Program-made: the position numbers and the translations under genes
NCBI GenBank assembly: GCA_947455995.1
Contig: CANGQA010000011.1
Coordinates: 1 to 44,990 of the forward strand
DNA: 44,990 bases
Origin: Hyphomicrobiales bacterium
Lineage (GTDB): Bacteria > Pseudomonadota > Alphaproteobacteria > Rhizobiales > Beijerinckiaceae
Direction of reading: 5' to 3'
In this document: positions 44,934 through 44,990 of the stretch, in pieces
Position numbering within the stretch: position 1 is the stretch's first letter
How the letters are laid out: the number at the start of each line of letters is the position of its first letter
The notes under the pieces: generated by a model
Seen by the model: the letters and a program-made list of their open reading frames with translations, nothing else
Databases searched by the model: none
What the model was told of the DNA's origin: nothing

Positions 44934-44990
44934 GATGGTATTCCTTTATTTAGAGCGTCTAACGTCAATATGAATTCTGATTTCCGATCC

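Overview
The window is a contiguous piece of an alphaproteobacterial chromosome. The evidence is gene content and order: comF, grxC, a Nit-type hydrolase, ubiG, lysC, ptsP, prfA, prmC, a DUF4167 gene and clpB run in an order familiar from Alphaproteobacteria. CobS/CobT, a J-domain/BolA pair and ribosomal protein L28 follow at the right edge. I cannot name a genus. No tRNA, rRNA, CRISPR array, insertion sequence or integrase was seen, and base composition looks even throughout (moderately GC-rich by eye).

Region 1 (1-7877) is methylated-amine metabolism. On the minus strand a dimethylglycine/sarcosine dehydrogenase-like flavoprotein fused to a GcvT-type folate domain is followed by sarcosine oxidase soxB, soxD and soxA; soxA runs off the left edge. 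Together they would strip methyl groups from dimethylglycine and sarcosine onto tetrahydrofolate, yielding glycine. Divergent from this operon are a small alpha/beta-barrel-type protein of unknown role and an MFS transporter.

Region 2 (7935-14608) looks like an accessory catabolic block. Two paralogous CocE/NonD (peptidase S15-like) hydrolases each head a two-gene minus-strand operon, one with a Tat-exported Leu/Ile/Val-type binding protein, the other with an aldo/keto reductase. A plus-strand alpha/beta hydrolase sits between them. The substrate cannot be read from the sequence.

Region 3 (14948-18051) has purC-purS-purQ (purL is not next to them) and, divergently, an HpaI-type class II aldolase.

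Region 4 (18061-33106) is the conserved housekeeping core. An NDUFAF5-like methyltransferase diverges from comF, and then come grxC, nitrilase, ubiG (convergent), lysC, ptsP, prfA-prmC (4-base overlap), DUF4167 and clpB. Interrupting it between DUF4167 and clpB is a compact two-gene lysis cassette: a three-helix holin of the gene-transfer-agent type and a signal-less Cys/His endopeptidase of the TIGR02594 type. No other phage genes surround it. A 475-base leader with a possible 41-codon ORF precedes the DUF4167 gene.

Region 5 (33270-40643) holds an acyl-CoA synthetase, a histidine-rich CobW-type GTPase overlapping a DMT-family transporter gene, a D-Ala-D-Ala carboxypeptidase, a second DMT transporter, an SCP2-type thiolase and a BolA protein.

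Region 6 (40770-44933) has a C-terminal J-domain protein, cobS and cobT (aerobic cobaltochelatase subunits; cobN is not in the window) and rpmB on the opposite strand, with hairpins between several of these genes.

The most unusual items are the orphan holin-endolysin pair, the paired CocE-type hydrolases whose expected acid residue is not at the usual place, the DUF4167 leader, and structured intercistronic DNA around cobS/cobT.
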